DNA from: Bacteroidales bacterium H3
GTDB taxonomy: Bacteria; Bacteroidota; Bacteroidia; Bacteroidales; Muribaculaceae
Length of the DNA: 43,394 bases
Assembly: GCA_001701135.1 (NCBI GenBank)
Contig: DAAN01000029.1
Span: 1-43,394 of the forward strand
Direction: 5' to 3'
Positions within the stretch are counted from its first letter, which is position 1. Each line of letters opens with the position of its first letter. The notes under the pieces are model-generated. The model was not told the origin of the DNA. It made no database searches and saw only the letters and a program-made list of their open reading frames with translations. The translations under genes and the position numbers were made by a program. Below, in pieces: positions 1-9,040 of the stretch.

Positions 1-2651
1 TTTTGCCGCACGAAATCGCTCAAATTTTTAAGGATATCTTTCCCTTGATGCGCACATGACACCACGGAAAGGTTATGAGCATTTTTCGCTTTAGAAAAAA
101 TTAGTATATTTGCATCCACTGTAGCGTCGAAAACTTGGATTCCAGCAAAATCCATTAGAAAAATGGGATTGACTTTATCAATCATAAATTTCCTTAAAGA
201 TTCACCATATCCAGTTCTCATCCACTTGTTTGAGGTTATATAAGTAAGTATCCCCTCGTTCTTAAGCATTTGCCATCCGAATTCATAGAAGAGGCAATAG
301 ATATCTCCAGTACGCGAAAAAGATTCATAATTACACTCTTTATACATTTTAGCTAAGGCTCCTCCATTATTTTGCAGTCGAATGTACGGTGGATTAGCTA
401 TGACTATGTCAAAACCGTCGGTTACTCCAAACATCCATTCGGCATCGAAAAAGGGGGCATATTTATGCTGGTCGAACATATCCCATGCAACGAGATCTGC
501 GGCTTGTTCGTTACCTATGAAATTATTCTCTATTAAAGCATCCGCAATCTTTTGTCGCAATTCTGCAACTCGATTTTTCCATTTGCGCTTAGTTCGAAGA
601 GTCTTTGCTCCAAAAATGCGGTGTTTGGCTAAACGAAGGAGTTTCTCATCTGCCTTAATTTCATCAATATCAAATAAATTACCATCTCGCTTCTTCAACC
701 CAATAAGTGAATTAGCCGCGACAAACTTTGCTTCAAGATTCGGAAGCGGTCGTATGCCGAAGTTTTCTGTTGGGTCAGAATTGGTCTTTTGGTCGATCAC
801 CAATGATATAAAGAAGCGCAACTTGCTTATTTGTATGGCAATAGGCTGAATATCTACGCCGTATATGCAATTTTCGATAAGGTATAGTTTTCTTGCATAG
901 TCAGGATGGTTACAGCTTTCATCAAAGTTATGGTTAACATCTTCCTGAATCTCTCTGCGTTCTTCATCGCTTAAAGTCATAGACTCCTGCATAGAATTAA
1001 GGGATGACTCAAGAATCATGTTTCGCCACATTTCGTTGTCAGGGTCTATGCGTTGAAGAATATGCACCATCTGCTGGAGCATACCAACGGGAAATGCACC
1101 CGAACCGCAAGCCGGGTCAAGAACCTTGCACTTGAACACGGCTTCAAGAATTGATTTCCGCTGAGAATTGCTTAAGTTCAAATCTGAGTCTGAATAATCA
1201 AGCAAGCTGCGATATTGTTCTTCAAGTTCGCTGCCAACCACGCGATTAAGGTGTGCAACAAGTGCTTCGTTCACCATATATTGTACAATATCGCGAGGAG
1301 TATAAAAAGAACCTGTTTGCTTGCGAGCGGTAGTTTGAGTTTCAGGATTGTATGCGGCAAGGAGATTTTCAAATACCTTTCCTAATAATTCCGGGTCAAG
1401 TGATACATCTTGGTCAAAGGGTGTATTTTCCTCAACCGTAAAGTTATAGCGTTTAAGGATGTCGATAACACCGCTTGCATCCACAATCTTTTTATATCCG
1501 TAATAACTCGTCAAATCAATTTTCTTCCCAACTTCCTCTCCAAAGAAAAGGAAGTCCGGTACAATAAGCTGACGGTTAATACTTTCGCGGTCAGTGAAAG
1601 CATCAAGATATATGCCGTTTTCTTTGTCATCAAGACAATCAAACAACCCTCCATTTAGGAATGGCACAGTAGAATTGGCAAGCTCTACAAACAAATCCGG
1701 ATTTTTGAAGAACTTTTCATAACGCATGAGCTTGTTGTTGTCGAAGTCGGACCTGCTTGCCGACCCATTCTCATTCAACTTGCGGAACCGGCGTTCTGTT
1801 AGCTCTTTGCTCCCTTCTGCCGTCATCGGACTGTTAAGCATGGCAAAGAACAGATTCTGAAGGATAGCCTTGTAGTATCGGCTCTCTGTTGACTTGCCGA
1901 AGAGATTTGTACGAGCGTTAGGAGTAAATCCCTCCAAAAGATACTCGGCAATATACGGTTCATCAAAGAATTGCCACGGAATAAGTTTGCGTTGCTTCAA
2001 GAACCACACGAATATCAAACGTGTGATAAGTCTTATTGCGGCCTCATGGTTGTATTTCTCATTATCATGAGGATCCTCTATATCGTTGGGGAACTGTATT
2101 TCTTTTATCGCCCATGCATACCAATCAGAGAGTTCGTTATAAAAGGCTTTTGTCAGAACATCTACAGAGAATCGGTTACGCAAATCTTCAACAGACAATA
2201 CTCTCCCCGGTTCGTTAAGATATTTGTTTGGTGTGTAATAAGCCACATCCTTACCCAAATAGTAAGAATAACGACGAGGATTGGAGTATGATCTTCGAAT
2301 TTTGTCATTGTCATCCCACGACAAAGTTAACTCCACCAACGAGAAACGGTAATTGTCATTGGAATCTTCTGGGATAAAAACAACGAGAGCGCGCCTCACA
2401 CCTTCATCCGCGATAAGACGGAAGGCATCTTTTGAAAGACCGACGCGTGCATCATTACGAGAGTTGTGTTTTACCTCGTAAACATTCATATCAAGCGAAT
2501 CACATGAGCCTAAACGAGTTGCGCTTGTTGCAAAATAAGTGTTCGTATAGAACGGAATATTTTGACACTCATTTAATTGGGCATCAATAGGCAGGAATCC
2601 TTTAAGGAAACGGATGAACTCTTGTCTTGAATATGGGCGGTCAAATTCCAT
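1..2651 (-). CDS. N6-adenine DNA methyltransferase of Eco57I/type IIG kind, 3' end outside window
   Basis: The minus strand is open from the ATG at 2651 to the window edge, about 883 codons, so the C-terminus is missing. Motif I (DPACGSGAFP) begins near residue 512 and the catalytic NPPY motif is at about 753-756; this combination defines amino-methyltransferases that usually modify adenine N6. Upstream of motif I lies TARKQTGSFYTPRDIV, typical of methylases fused to or partnered with restriction modules. The N-terminal 150 residues contain YEVKH (about 58-62), which could belong to a nuclease-like or sensing domain; this is weak. The ATG shares one base with the stop codon of the helicase gene (TAATG), so the two are translationally coupled. 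Role inferred: modification, and perhaps target recognition, in a helicase-dependent restriction system. No separate specificity subunit is visible here; it may lie beyond the edge. Confidence 0.88.
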   Translation of the reverse strand, partial: MEFDRPYSRQEFIRFLKGFLPIDAQLNECQNIPFYTNTYFATSATRLGSCDSLDMNVYEVKHNSRNDARVGLSKDAFRLIADEGVRRALVVFIPEDSNDNYRFSLVELTLSWDDNDKIRRSYSNPRRYSYYLGKDVAYYTPNKYLNEPGRVLSVEDLRNRFSVDVLTKAFYNELSDWYAWAIKEIQFPNDIEDPHDNEKYNHEAAIRLITRLIFVWFLKQRKLIPWQFFDEPYIAEYLLEGFTPNARTNLFGKSTESRYYKAILQNLFFAMLNSPMTAEGSKELTERRFRKLNENGSASRSDFDNNKLMRYEKFFKNPDLFVELANSTVPFLNGGLFDCLDDKENGIYLDAFTDRESINRQLIVPDFLFFGEEVGKKIDLTSYYGYKKIVDASGVIDILKRYNFTVEENTPFDQDVSLDPELLGKVFENLLAAYNPETQTTARKQTGSFYTPRDIVQYMVNEALVAHLNRVVGSELEEQYRSLLDYSDSDLNLSNSQRKSILEAVFKCKVLDPACGSGAFPVGMLQQMVHILQRIDPDNEMWRNMILESSLNSMQESMTLSDEERREIQEDVNHNFDESCNHPDYARKLYLIENCIYGVDIQPIAIQISKLRFFISLVIDQKTNSDPTENFGIRPLPNLEAKFVAANSLIGLKKRDGNLFDIDEIKADEKLLRLAKHRIFGAKTLRTKRKWKNRVAELRQKIADALIENNFIGNEQAADLVAWDMFDQHKYAPFFDAEWMFGVTDGFDIVIANPPYIRLQNNGGALAKMYKECNYESFSRTGDIYCLFYEFGWQMLKNEGILTYITSNKWMRTGYGESLRKFMIDKVNPIFLMDFAGIQVFDATVDANILIFSKAKNAHNLSVVSCAHQGKDILKNLSDFVRQ

Positions 2652-5600
2652 TATAAGGGTAATATTTGCTCTGTCAGTATTAAAGATTCTTCTCCGGACT
2701 CCACGGAAGCCATTGTTTCAAGTTTTCTCAATAGATAGGCGTGAGAAATCAACTTCGGGAGTTCTACTATTTCATTTTTCTTAATATTTGTCAAGTGTCG
2801 CACTTCGTAGCCGGACAATCCATCCGCCTGTGCCACAGTCAACAAATCATCAACGTACGCCTTGTCCAATATATTGGATTCTCGAATCAATTTTATTTTG
2901 GCGAGTGCCTCCAATAGACGTGGGTCTCGACGTTGCTTGTCAACGCCTGAAAATAATTTGGACTTAAGGAATTGGTAGGACGCATCGAATGATCCATCTA
3001 CGGCAAACGGAGGTTCGTTTTGCTGCGCTTCAAATAACGAAAGAGCCTCTTCAGCACTTAACATTGTGATTTCATTTCCACTGGCAATTTTGAATACGAA
3101 ATCATTACCTTTTTTTCCAAACATCATTACTCCAAAACGAGGCTTTTCCGCATGTCTTGCAATTCTTGCCCTATGAGGAATCAATAACGCTTCTTTATAG
3201 AGTTCGGTTCCTTTAAGTTGGTCGAGCAACCGTCGATAAGGAGTGTCCCACGATGCAGTTTCTGTTTTGGACAATTCCTTTCGATATCTTTCTGCAAAGA
3301 AACTTTGCACTTCCTCATCTTTAGTCAGAGCCTTGGTATCCTCTCCCATAATGGCATGAATCATAGCCATTTTAAGGGTGGATATTTCTTTTGTGCGTGT
3401 CTCGGCTTCTCCAACTTCTGTAGGGAAGAAATTGAAAATATAAAGATGTTCAAATACCTTCTTGTTTATACGATTGATTCGTCCGATACGCTGAATGACG
3501 CGAGTTGGATTGTAAGGAATATCATAATTGAAGATTTCTCCGGCACGATGCAGATTGTAACCTTCGGATATGGCATCCGTTGCTATCAATATATCATAAT
3601 TATCTTGTTGAAGTTCTTCCCTGACGCCGGCATCGAAGTTTGAGCGAATTTTTTCCTTGTTCGATGAAGATGCGTCTCCGGATGTATATTTCATAACTCG
3701 TAGAGGATTCCCAGCTTTTTGTAATGTCTCGCCAAGATAATCTACGGTGTCGGCAAATGCAGAAAATACCACGATTTTCCGATTTGGGTCTTTCTTTCGG
3801 TGCTCTGCAAGGAGGCGTTTGAATTCATCAAGTTTAGAGTCAAATTTTATTTGATCCTCCTTGCCAAACCATTCCTCCCGGATTCTTTTCAAGAGGGCTA
3901 TATCAGATTTTACATCCTCGATGAATTCATCGGAGATGAAACGACAAGGTATTGTAAAGAGACCCTTCTGCTCATAAAGTTCGAAGGCATCATATATTTC
4001 TTTAACGCCATCATCGGAAATCTCATAAAAGTCATCGACATCGGGGAGCCCTCCTTTTTTGAACACAGGAATCTCACCAGACCTCTCAATCCACGTCAAA
4101 AGATTCTCTGCCGATTTAATCATAAATCCAAGTGATTGACGGAAAGCATACACGGAACTTTCAAAACGTTGCACTAAAAGTTTGCGCATAAATGATGAAA
4201 CGTTCTGTTGTCGTCCGACAAGCATACGAAACTCAACTCCTGTGCGTTTTTCAAGATACTTGGTCAATTCCTCAATCTTCTCCTTTAGGGCGTAGGCCAC
4301 GGGCTGGTATCGTGCCGATTTAAATCGGATTATACCATCGTCTTTATGTTCCGACTCTGCAATTAAATCAAGAGTACGCAGATATAATTTGAGCTGACTT
4401 TCAGATAATTCATAATTAAGTTCTTGTGGGTCATCTGGAATAACAGGTTTAATGCCTTGAATATGTAAGTCTTCCTTATATGCTGGAATCTCCATAAGGT
4501 CAATTCGAGACCGGCGTACAACAAGAGGATTGATTATGGAACGGATGCTTGACGCGATGCGCTCTGCTTCTTCTTTGACATCTTCATCAGTCATCCGTTT
4601 TTCTCGCTTAGCCTTTTCCATCTCCTTGTAAGTTGCAATCAACTCGCGGAAAGATTCTCCCAGATTCTCTACGGTTTTGAGCGTAGATTTATTGGGGATT
4701 TGGAATAACTTCAGTAGCGAATAAATATCGCTTGGACGATTATTGAATGGCGTAGCTGTCAGGAGAATGACCTTATTATTACTACATAAGTCATGGAGCA
4801 ATGAGTAGTCTTTGATATACTCATTTCTGAAACGATGTGCCTCGTCAATAATAATTAGAAATTGTTCTCCGGTTCTCGCAATCTCTTTGAAATGGTTAAG
4901 GGCCGTTTCTATCTTCCCGGCACTGAATACAGAAGCATTGAAACCGAATTCGTCTTTATAAACCTCCCATTGCCGAACAAGATGAGGTGGCGCAACGATG
5001 ATGGTACGTAATCTTAAGTTACGTGCTATTGTAGATGCTATTATCGACTTTCCAAGCCCTACAACGTCTGCGATAATAACTCCATTATGGTTCTCAATCG
5101 CATTAAGAGCCAGTTGGACTGCATCAGTCTGGTATTTAAGATTGGTATATCTGCCTTCGGTTATATCATGAGGAGTAAGGATATTGTCTTTGGACGGAAT
5201 ATTGAAATACTCATGAAGAACTCGAATATACATCAAGTAGGGAGCATATAATTTTTCATACCATATATGCTTAATTACCTTGTCTTCCCACTCTGGCAAC
5301 GTGTCTTGGTCAACGACAGGAACGGATGTTTCCCAAAGCTCATTGAATATTTTCTTGGCATCTATATGATTTTGTTTGTCCTTAAGACGAACGTTAATCT
5401 CTGTTCGACCTTCAAGTCCTTGGTATGATAGATTGCTTGAGCCTGTTATGACATTGCCGGGATCCTCGCCTTGCTCATTGTGGTTGTCATCGTAGTCAAA
5501 AATATACATTTTGGCATGACAAGGTTCCTCTGTTTTGCGAATTTCAAGTGATCCATCTTTTATCTTGTTGTAAAACAGCGTAAACGATTTCTGCTTTTCC

Positions 5601-5914
5601 TCAGTATCGAGAAAATCCGAATTGTTGAACAGATGTACAAATTCCTGATAGTATTTATCTCTAAGTTGACCGAGAGACAGTTTATTTTCGGAAAGTGTAT
5701 TTATTACTTGAATGCTTTTTGAAATATTTGTATCTACATCAAGCCCCACAAGAATACGCAGTCTCTTATCCGCCAATCCTTGTGATAATAGATAATAACC
5801 GGAAAAGAAGAAATAGCCCACAAGGATATCCACAGCATCCGTTTTCGGAAGAATGCCTTGGATAATCTCAGACATCAGTCTATCTTTATTCGTTATGAAT
5901 GAGTTTTGGCTCAT
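2651..5914 (-). CDS. PLD-like domain plus SNF2/DEAH helicase of a restriction-type defence system
   Basis: The protein has 1087 residues. The N-terminal part carries a phospholipase D-type motif, H133-A-K135 followed by D140, with GSSN at 158-161; such domains act as nucleases in restriction proteins. A superfamily 2 helicase follows: Q262, Walker A ADVVGLGKS at 282-290, DEAH at 357-360, LTATPFNN near 385-392, and the arginine-finger motif QRIGRINR near 800. The order resembles PLD-helicase proteins that sit beside adenine methylases in DISARM-like and other helicase-dependent restriction systems. The stop overlaps the methylase ATG. Inferred role: ATP-driven translocation on foreign DNA with nuclease cleavage. 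Domain calls are solid; the exact system type is not, because DISARM marker genes such as a DUF1998 protein are not in view. Confidence 0.9.
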   Translation of the reverse strand: MSQNSFITNKDRLMSEIIQGILPKTDAVDILVGYFFFSGYYLLSQGLADKRLRILVGLDVDTNISKSIQVINTLSENKLSLGQLRDKYYQEFVHLFNNSDFLDTEEKQKSFTLFYNKIKDGSLEIRKTEEPCHAKMYIFDYDDNHNEQGEDPGNVITGSSNLSYQGLEGRTEINVRLKDKQNHIDAKKIFNELWETSVPVVDQDTLPEWEDKVIKHIWYEKLYAPYLMYIRVLHEYFNIPSKDNILTPHDITEGRYTNLKYQTDAVQLALNAIENHNGVIIADVVGLGKSIIASTIARNLRLRTIIVAPPHLVRQWEVYKDEFGFNASVFSAGKIETALNHFKEIARTGEQFLIIIDEAHRFRNEYIKDYSLLHDLCSNNKVILLTATPFNNRPSDIYSLLKLFQIPNKSTLKTVENLGESFRELIATYKEMEKAKREKRMTDEDVKEEAERIASSIRSIINPLVVRRSRIDLMEIPAYKEDLHIQGIKPVIPDDPQELNYELSESQLKLYLRTLDLIAESEHKDDGIIRFKSARYQPVAYALKEKIEELTKYLEKRTGVEFRMLVGRQQNVSSFMRKLLVQRFESSVYAFRQSLGFMIKSAENLLTWIERSGEIPVFKKGGLPDVDDFYEISDDGVKEIYDAFELYEQKGLFTIPCRFISDEFIEDVKSDIALLKRIREEWFGKEDQIKFDSKLDEFKRLLAEHRKKDPNRKIVVFSAFADTVDYLGETLQKAGNPLRVMKYTSGDASSSNKEKIRSNFDAGVREELQQDNYDILIATDAISEGYNLHRAGEIFNYDIPYNPTRVIQRIGRINRINKKVFEHLYIFNFFPTEVGEAETRTKEISTLKMAMIHAIMGEDTKALTKDEEVQSFFAERYRKELSKTETASWDTPYRRLLDQLKGTELYKEALLIPHRARIARHAEKPRFGVMMFGKKGNDFVFKIASGNEITMLSAEEALSLFEAQQNEPPFAVDGSFDASYQFLKSKLFSGVDKQRRDPRLLEALAKIKLIRESNILDKAYVDDLLTVAQADGLSGYEVRHLTNIKKNEIVELPKLISHAYLLRKLETMASVESGEESLILTEQILPL

Positions 5915-5922
5915 AAAAATAA

Positions 5923-5981
5923 AAACTCCGGCGGCAGTTATCTGAGGGCTGGCCGAGCCTACAACGACTGCGTGGGAGTTT
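5923..5981 (-). promoter_or_regulatory. Leader hairpin sequestering the GGAG in front of the helicase gene
   Basis: On the minus strand 5975-5981 (AAACTCC) pairs with 5923-5929 (GGAGTTT). An inner stem pairs GCAGT (5967-5971) with ACTGC (5934-5938), and a further short GGCT/AGCC stem lies inside. The 3' arm is GGAG followed by a T-rich run that reaches the ATG at 5914. The GGAG is the only Shine-Dalgarno-like sequence there, so the fold could either hide it or act as an attenuator. Confidence 0.5.
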
Positions 5982-6071
5982 CGGAATTTGATTTGATTGG
6001 TTTGGTGGCATCGCTGCCTGTTGGTTTAAACCGTTTCGGCCATATTCAGATTTTTATGGTTGCTATTTATG

Positions 6072-6102
6072 CAAAATTACAAAGAATTTTTGAGATGGCA
6101 AT
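6072..6102 (-). promoter_or_regulatory. Bacteroidales-type promoter for the helicase-methylase operon
   Basis: On the minus strand there is TAATTTTG at 6072-6079 and ATTG at 6099-6102, separated by 19 bases. This fits the TTTG-N19-TAnnTTTG consensus of Bacteroidota sigma-ABfr promoters. It predicts a start near 6066 and a leader of about 150 nt before the helicase ATG. Confidence 0.6.
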
Positions 6103-6145
6103 CGGTTATGCTGTAAAACACAACCGATTGCCATTGAGAAGTTCG

Positions 6146-6454
6146 CTATTTTACAGATGGGATGCGATGCTTTCGGAGAAAGGCATCGAGGTCGGCACGG
6201 TTGACGTAGATTTTACGTCCTATTTGGGAGAAGGGGATGAGACGCTGGTCGCGGTAGTTCTGCCATGTCTTTGGCGAAACTCCAAGGATTTTACGGGCAT
6301 CTTCGGATTCGAGCCAGTCTGCGCTTGAGGCTGTGCTTTGGTTTCTCTCGACAAGCTCGGTCAGGCGGTCGAGTTTATCATGCAGGGATTGCCATTCTTC
6401 GTGGGGAACCACGAGCATGATGGGTTGTTGGATGTTGTTGGAATTAGAATACAC
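6146..6454 (-). CDS. Small helix-turn-helix (excisionase/AlpA-like) protein
   Basis: This protein of up to 102 residues has a C-terminal helix-turn-helix: WLESEDARKILGVSPKTWQNYRD, then a basic wing ending in ADLDAFLRKHRI. Such proteins are common next to tyrosine integrases on Bacteroidales mobile elements, where they act as excisionase or transcription factors. The N-terminal half (about residues 14-40) is a predicted amphipathic or coiled segment (HEEWQSLHDKLDRLTELVERN). The longest reading starts at a GTG (6454); an ATG at 6418 gives 90 residues and is an equally good start. It is transcribed in the same direction as the restriction genes and divergently from the integrase. DNA binding is likely; the specific role is inferred. 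Confidence 0.75.
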   Translation of the reverse strand: MYSNSNNIQQPIMLVVPHEEWQSLHDKLDRLTELVERNQSTASSADWLESEDARKILGVSPKTWQNYRDQRLIPFSQIGRKIYVNRADLDAFLRKHRIPSVK

Positions 6455-7280
6455 GTGAATTTGGAGTCCATACGCAATCGTAGTTCCGGACTAATACGAC
6501 TGGTATGGCGAGATTAAGTGGTATGTTTCCGCCGGCACGTATGTGGGGACGGCACGGCAACAATTTCATCTATCACCTCACGGTGACACATCCCTCGTTG
6601 CCAAGAGGGGATTGCCCGATACTCACGTATCAGATATAGTCGATGGCCTGACGGCCATAGGGCTATAGATACCTATCTATATAGGTAATTAGGTCGAGAG
6701 GTAGTCGTATATATTTCAAGATAGAAAAATCGAAAGATTGCTTCAGATATTGCTCTATAAAAAGTTCCATACATACATAAATCTCAAATAGGGTTGAACT
6801 CTTTGGAGGGATATCAGTGGCTTTCCATGTAGACAATTCACTCTTTACATATATTCAAAGTGCTCTCTATTGCAATATTAACATCTACGTGTCTAACGAT
6901 GTCCATCGCTATATATTAATCTAATTTTATTCTAACATGGAGACAGGTATTTGTGTCTAATGCTCTATAAAGATAATAAAAAAGACGCAGATTTACAAAC
7001 ATTCAAATTCTTCAATACAATGAGCTACTGCAACTTGGCAGGAATTGGCGAAGATTGGCAAACAAATATGACAAAGTCAAGGCAAAACTTTAACATTTCA
7101 AAATCAAAGATTCTTTTCTCTGTCCATACCCTATTTGTCAATCTCGGATTTTTGTAACCTTAATGTCTGGCATCCACACTCAAACAGTCCGTATCAGGAG
7201 GCTGCATAAGGGAAATCATAGGGAAAAGATGGTCATCAGGACTTTGACGTTCATTCCTCACTTTCTCTTATTGAAATCGG

Positions 7281-7296
7281 ATGTTCACGTGAACAT
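7281..7296. promoter_or_regulatory. 16-bp perfect palindrome, possible operator
   Basis: ATGTTCACGTGAACAT reads identically on both strands. It lies about 200 bp upstream of the integrase promoter. Symmetry of this kind suits a dimeric repressor; which protein binds is unknown. Confidence 0.5.
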
Positions 7297-7351
7297 AGCA
7301 AGGTGTGCTTTGAGGGTATAAAATTGGCGAAAATGGATAAAACTCAACTGC

Positions 7352-7417
7352 GCTATTTATCAGCTATTTAGCTATTTTGGTACACTTTCGTTTTTCGTTG
7401 GATTCTATCGTTTTTCG
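7352..7417 (+). repeat. Short direct repeats upstream of the integrase
   Basis: GCTATTT occurs at 7352-7358, 7363-7369 and 7371-7377. TCGTTTTTCG occurs at 7388-7397 and 7408-7417, 20 bp apart (about two helical turns). Arrays of this sort often serve as integrase arm sites or regulator sites next to recombinase genes. Confidence 0.55.
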
Positions 7418-7471
7418 CATTCAGTACAACTTTAGTACGCCCCTGAATGTTAAGGACTGTGTAGTACACCT

Positions 7472-7501
7472 TTTGTGTTTCGGAGGTTTGACATACCTTT
7501 G
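7472..7501 (+). promoter_or_regulatory. Integrase promoter
   Basis: TTTG at 7472-7475, an 18-base spacer, then TACCTTTG at 7494-7501. The predicted start is near 7508, which places the upstream in-frame start at 7475 outside the mRNA and supports the ATG at 7526. Confidence 0.65.
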
Positions 7502-7525
7502 CCGACACGACAAAAAACAATAGAT

Positions 7526-8818
7526 ATGCCAAGACCCAAAAACCTCTCGAAACAGAATCCGAAGCTGCTTCAGAAGACGCTTCAGGACGGTCGTGCGAGT
7601 CTGTATCTTGAATACTATCTCGGACGGCATGAGACCCCGGTACTTGACGAGAACGGGAATCCTGTTCTCTACACCGAAGGGGCGATGGCTGGAAAGCCGA
7701 AATATAAGATTACCCATAACCGCAAGAAGGAAAGTCTCAATCTCTATCTGTGGCTTAATCCGCGCAATCAGCAGGAACGGTTGCAGAACCGAAATACACT
7801 GGCACTCGCCGAGAAGATAAGGTTTGAGAGGGAACAGGAGTTTCTTGAAGACCGCGAGGGCTACCGCTTGCAGAAAGAAAAGGAACCAAATTTTCATGAT
7901 TTCTTCCGTAAAATCTATTCCGAGGAGGCAACGATAACCAAATCGGCGAAGTATGCGTTCCGTCTGATACATAACCGTTTTATCAAATATCTCAATTCAA
8001 TTCCCCGGTTTCAGAGATATGCGACATTCATCCGGTTTGAGAATGTATCCAACGAAATCGCTGTCGGTTTCGCCGAATGGCTCAAAGGGATATGCGCCGG
8101 AGAGGGAGCGCGTAAATCGTTCTTCTATTTCAAGAAAGCATGTGCGATGGCGATAGAGGAAGGACTTATGAAGAAAGACCCGTGCAAGGGTATCGTCATA
8201 AGATGTGACACCAATGTTCTGACAAAAGATATTCTCACAAAGGAAGAAATCGAACGGTTGCTGTGTACCCGATACAAGCAGGAACGCCCCGACATTCAAA
8301 GAGCGTTTGTTTTCTCATTGTATACGGGTATCCGATTCTGCGATATAACCCGATTGACATACGCCAATGTCGATTTCAGCTCCCGGACGCTCCGCTTCAA
8401 TCAGGTCAAGAGCGAGGGCAGGAGCGCACATAGTGCGGTGGTGATGCCCCTGAGCGATGACCTGATGGAGATAATCGGTTTTCCGCGCGATCCAGAAGTA
8501 ATGACGGAAAAAATATTCCCGCTCCCACATAATTCCATCTGTCGGAAACATCTGAAGGAATGGGTTAAGCAAGCAGGTATCAACAAACATATCACCTGGC
8601 ATTGCGCCCGACATAGTTTCGCAGTCAACGTGCTGAGTGCCGGAGCAAATATCAAGACCGTCTCATCTCTGTTAGGGCACGCCAGCATCAAGATGACTGA
8701 AAAGTATCTTCATGTGATAGACAACCAGAAGAAAGACGCGATGAACAGCCTCGGAAGAATCTCGTTCCGCAGGGATGATGTTTTTTCAAGGGAGGAAAAT
8801 GCAGATTTTGAAGAGTAA
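7526..8818 (+). CDS. Tyrosine recombinase / site-specific integrase
   Basis: The 430-residue protein (from the ATG at 7526) has the catalytic set of tyrosine recombinases: R270 (YTGIRFCDITRL), K in VKSEGR, H359 and R362 (WHCARHSF), H385 (LLGHASI) and the nucleophile Y394 (EKYLHVID). The N-terminus is an arm-type and SAM-like DNA-binding region, as in integrases of Bacteroidales conjugative and mobilizable elements. A longer frame from 7475 exists, but the promoter overlaps that stretch. The neighbouring HTH gene, upstream repeats and defence genes fit an integrated mobile element; no attachment-site duplication could be identified in the window. Confidence 0.93.
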   Translation: MPRPKNLSKQNPKLLQKTLQDGRASLYLEYYLGRHETPVLDENGNPVLYTEGAMAGKPKYKITHNRKKESLNLYLWLNPRNQQERLQNRNTLALAEKIRFEREQEFLEDREGYRLQKEKEPNFHDFFRKIYSEEATITKSAKYAFRLIHNRFIKYLNSIPRFQRYATFIRFENVSNEIAVGFAEWLKGICAGEGARKSFFYFKKACAMAIEEGLMKKDPCKGIVIRCDTNVLTKDILTKEEIERLLCTRYKQERPDIQRAFVFSLYTGIRFCDITRLTYANVDFSSRTLRFNQVKSEGRSAHSAVVMPLSDDLMEIIGFPRDPEVMTEKIFPLPHNSICRKHLKEWVKQAGINKHITWHCARHSFAVNVLSAGANIKTVSSLLGHASIKMTEKYLHVIDNQKKDAMNSLGRISFRRDDVFSREENADFEE

Positions 8819-8878
8819 AAGACAGCCCCATCTATCCCTTGACATTTTTGTCACTTTGGCACGTCCCAATGTTTTATA

Positions 8879-8910
8879 TTTGGGTGTCCGCTTGAAAAGC
8901 ACTATCTTTG
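8879..8910 (+). promoter_or_regulatory. Promoter between integrase and Abi gene
   Basis: TTTG at 8879-8882, 20 bases, TATCTTTG at 8903-8910. This is a near-perfect match to the Bacteroidota consensus, located in a gap with no ORF start, and is followed 55 bp later by a strong intrinsic terminator. Confidence 0.65.
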
Positions 8911-8916
8911 CATCAG

Positions 8917-8998
8917 ATTCGCAGTCATCATGTAATTGTTTCATCCTGACGCGGATTAGTGGTTGGACATCGGGAGGGATACCCGGTGTCCTTTTTCT
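8917..8998 (+). ncRNA. Candidate small RNA of about 80 nt
   Basis: The segment is bounded by a consensus promoter (8879-8910) and an intrinsic terminator (8965-8998). It has no start codon with a convincing reading frame. A short ATCC/GGAT hairpin precedes the terminator stem. It may be an independent sRNA or part of the Abi control region. Confidence 0.4.
8965..8998 (+). terminator. Intrinsic terminator
   Basis: GGACATCGGG (8965-8974) pairs with CCCGGTGTCC (8982-8991) with one G-T wobble and a 7-nt loop, followed at once by TTTTTCT. It would end both integrase transcripts and the RNA started at about 8917. Confidence 0.75.
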
Positions 8999-9002
8999 CA
9001 CT

Positions 9003-9034
9003 GTTGCCCAATCCGATGAAAATGATTATCTTTG
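9003..9034 (+). promoter_or_regulatory. Promoter of the Abi leader RNA
   Basis: GTTG at 9003-9006, 20 bases, TATCTTTG at 9027-9034. The predicted start is near 9041, immediately before the structured leader. Confidence 0.6.
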
Positions 9035-9040
9035 CAAGTA

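Larger units (their letters stand above)
6455..7470. other. 1-kb intergenic region without a convincing gene
   Basis: No supported protein gene was found between the HTH gene and the integrase promoter. The region is AT-rich and includes a short hairpin (ATGGCC/GGCCAT, 6643-6658, with outer ATAG/CTAT arms), a small palindrome ACCTAT/ATAGGT (6671-6686), a 16-bp perfect palindrome at 7281-7296 and direct repeats at 7352-7417. A small open frame near 6951-7157 has no recognisable domain and is probably chance. Confidence 0.5.

Noticed and set aside
5906..6328. 140-codon plus-strand frame over the leader and HTH gene
   Set aside because: Overlaps the helicase promoter, its leader hairpin and a recognisable HTH gene on the other strand.
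7475..7525. 17-residue longer integrase start
   Set aside because: The consensus promoter overlaps this segment, so it would not be fully transcribed.
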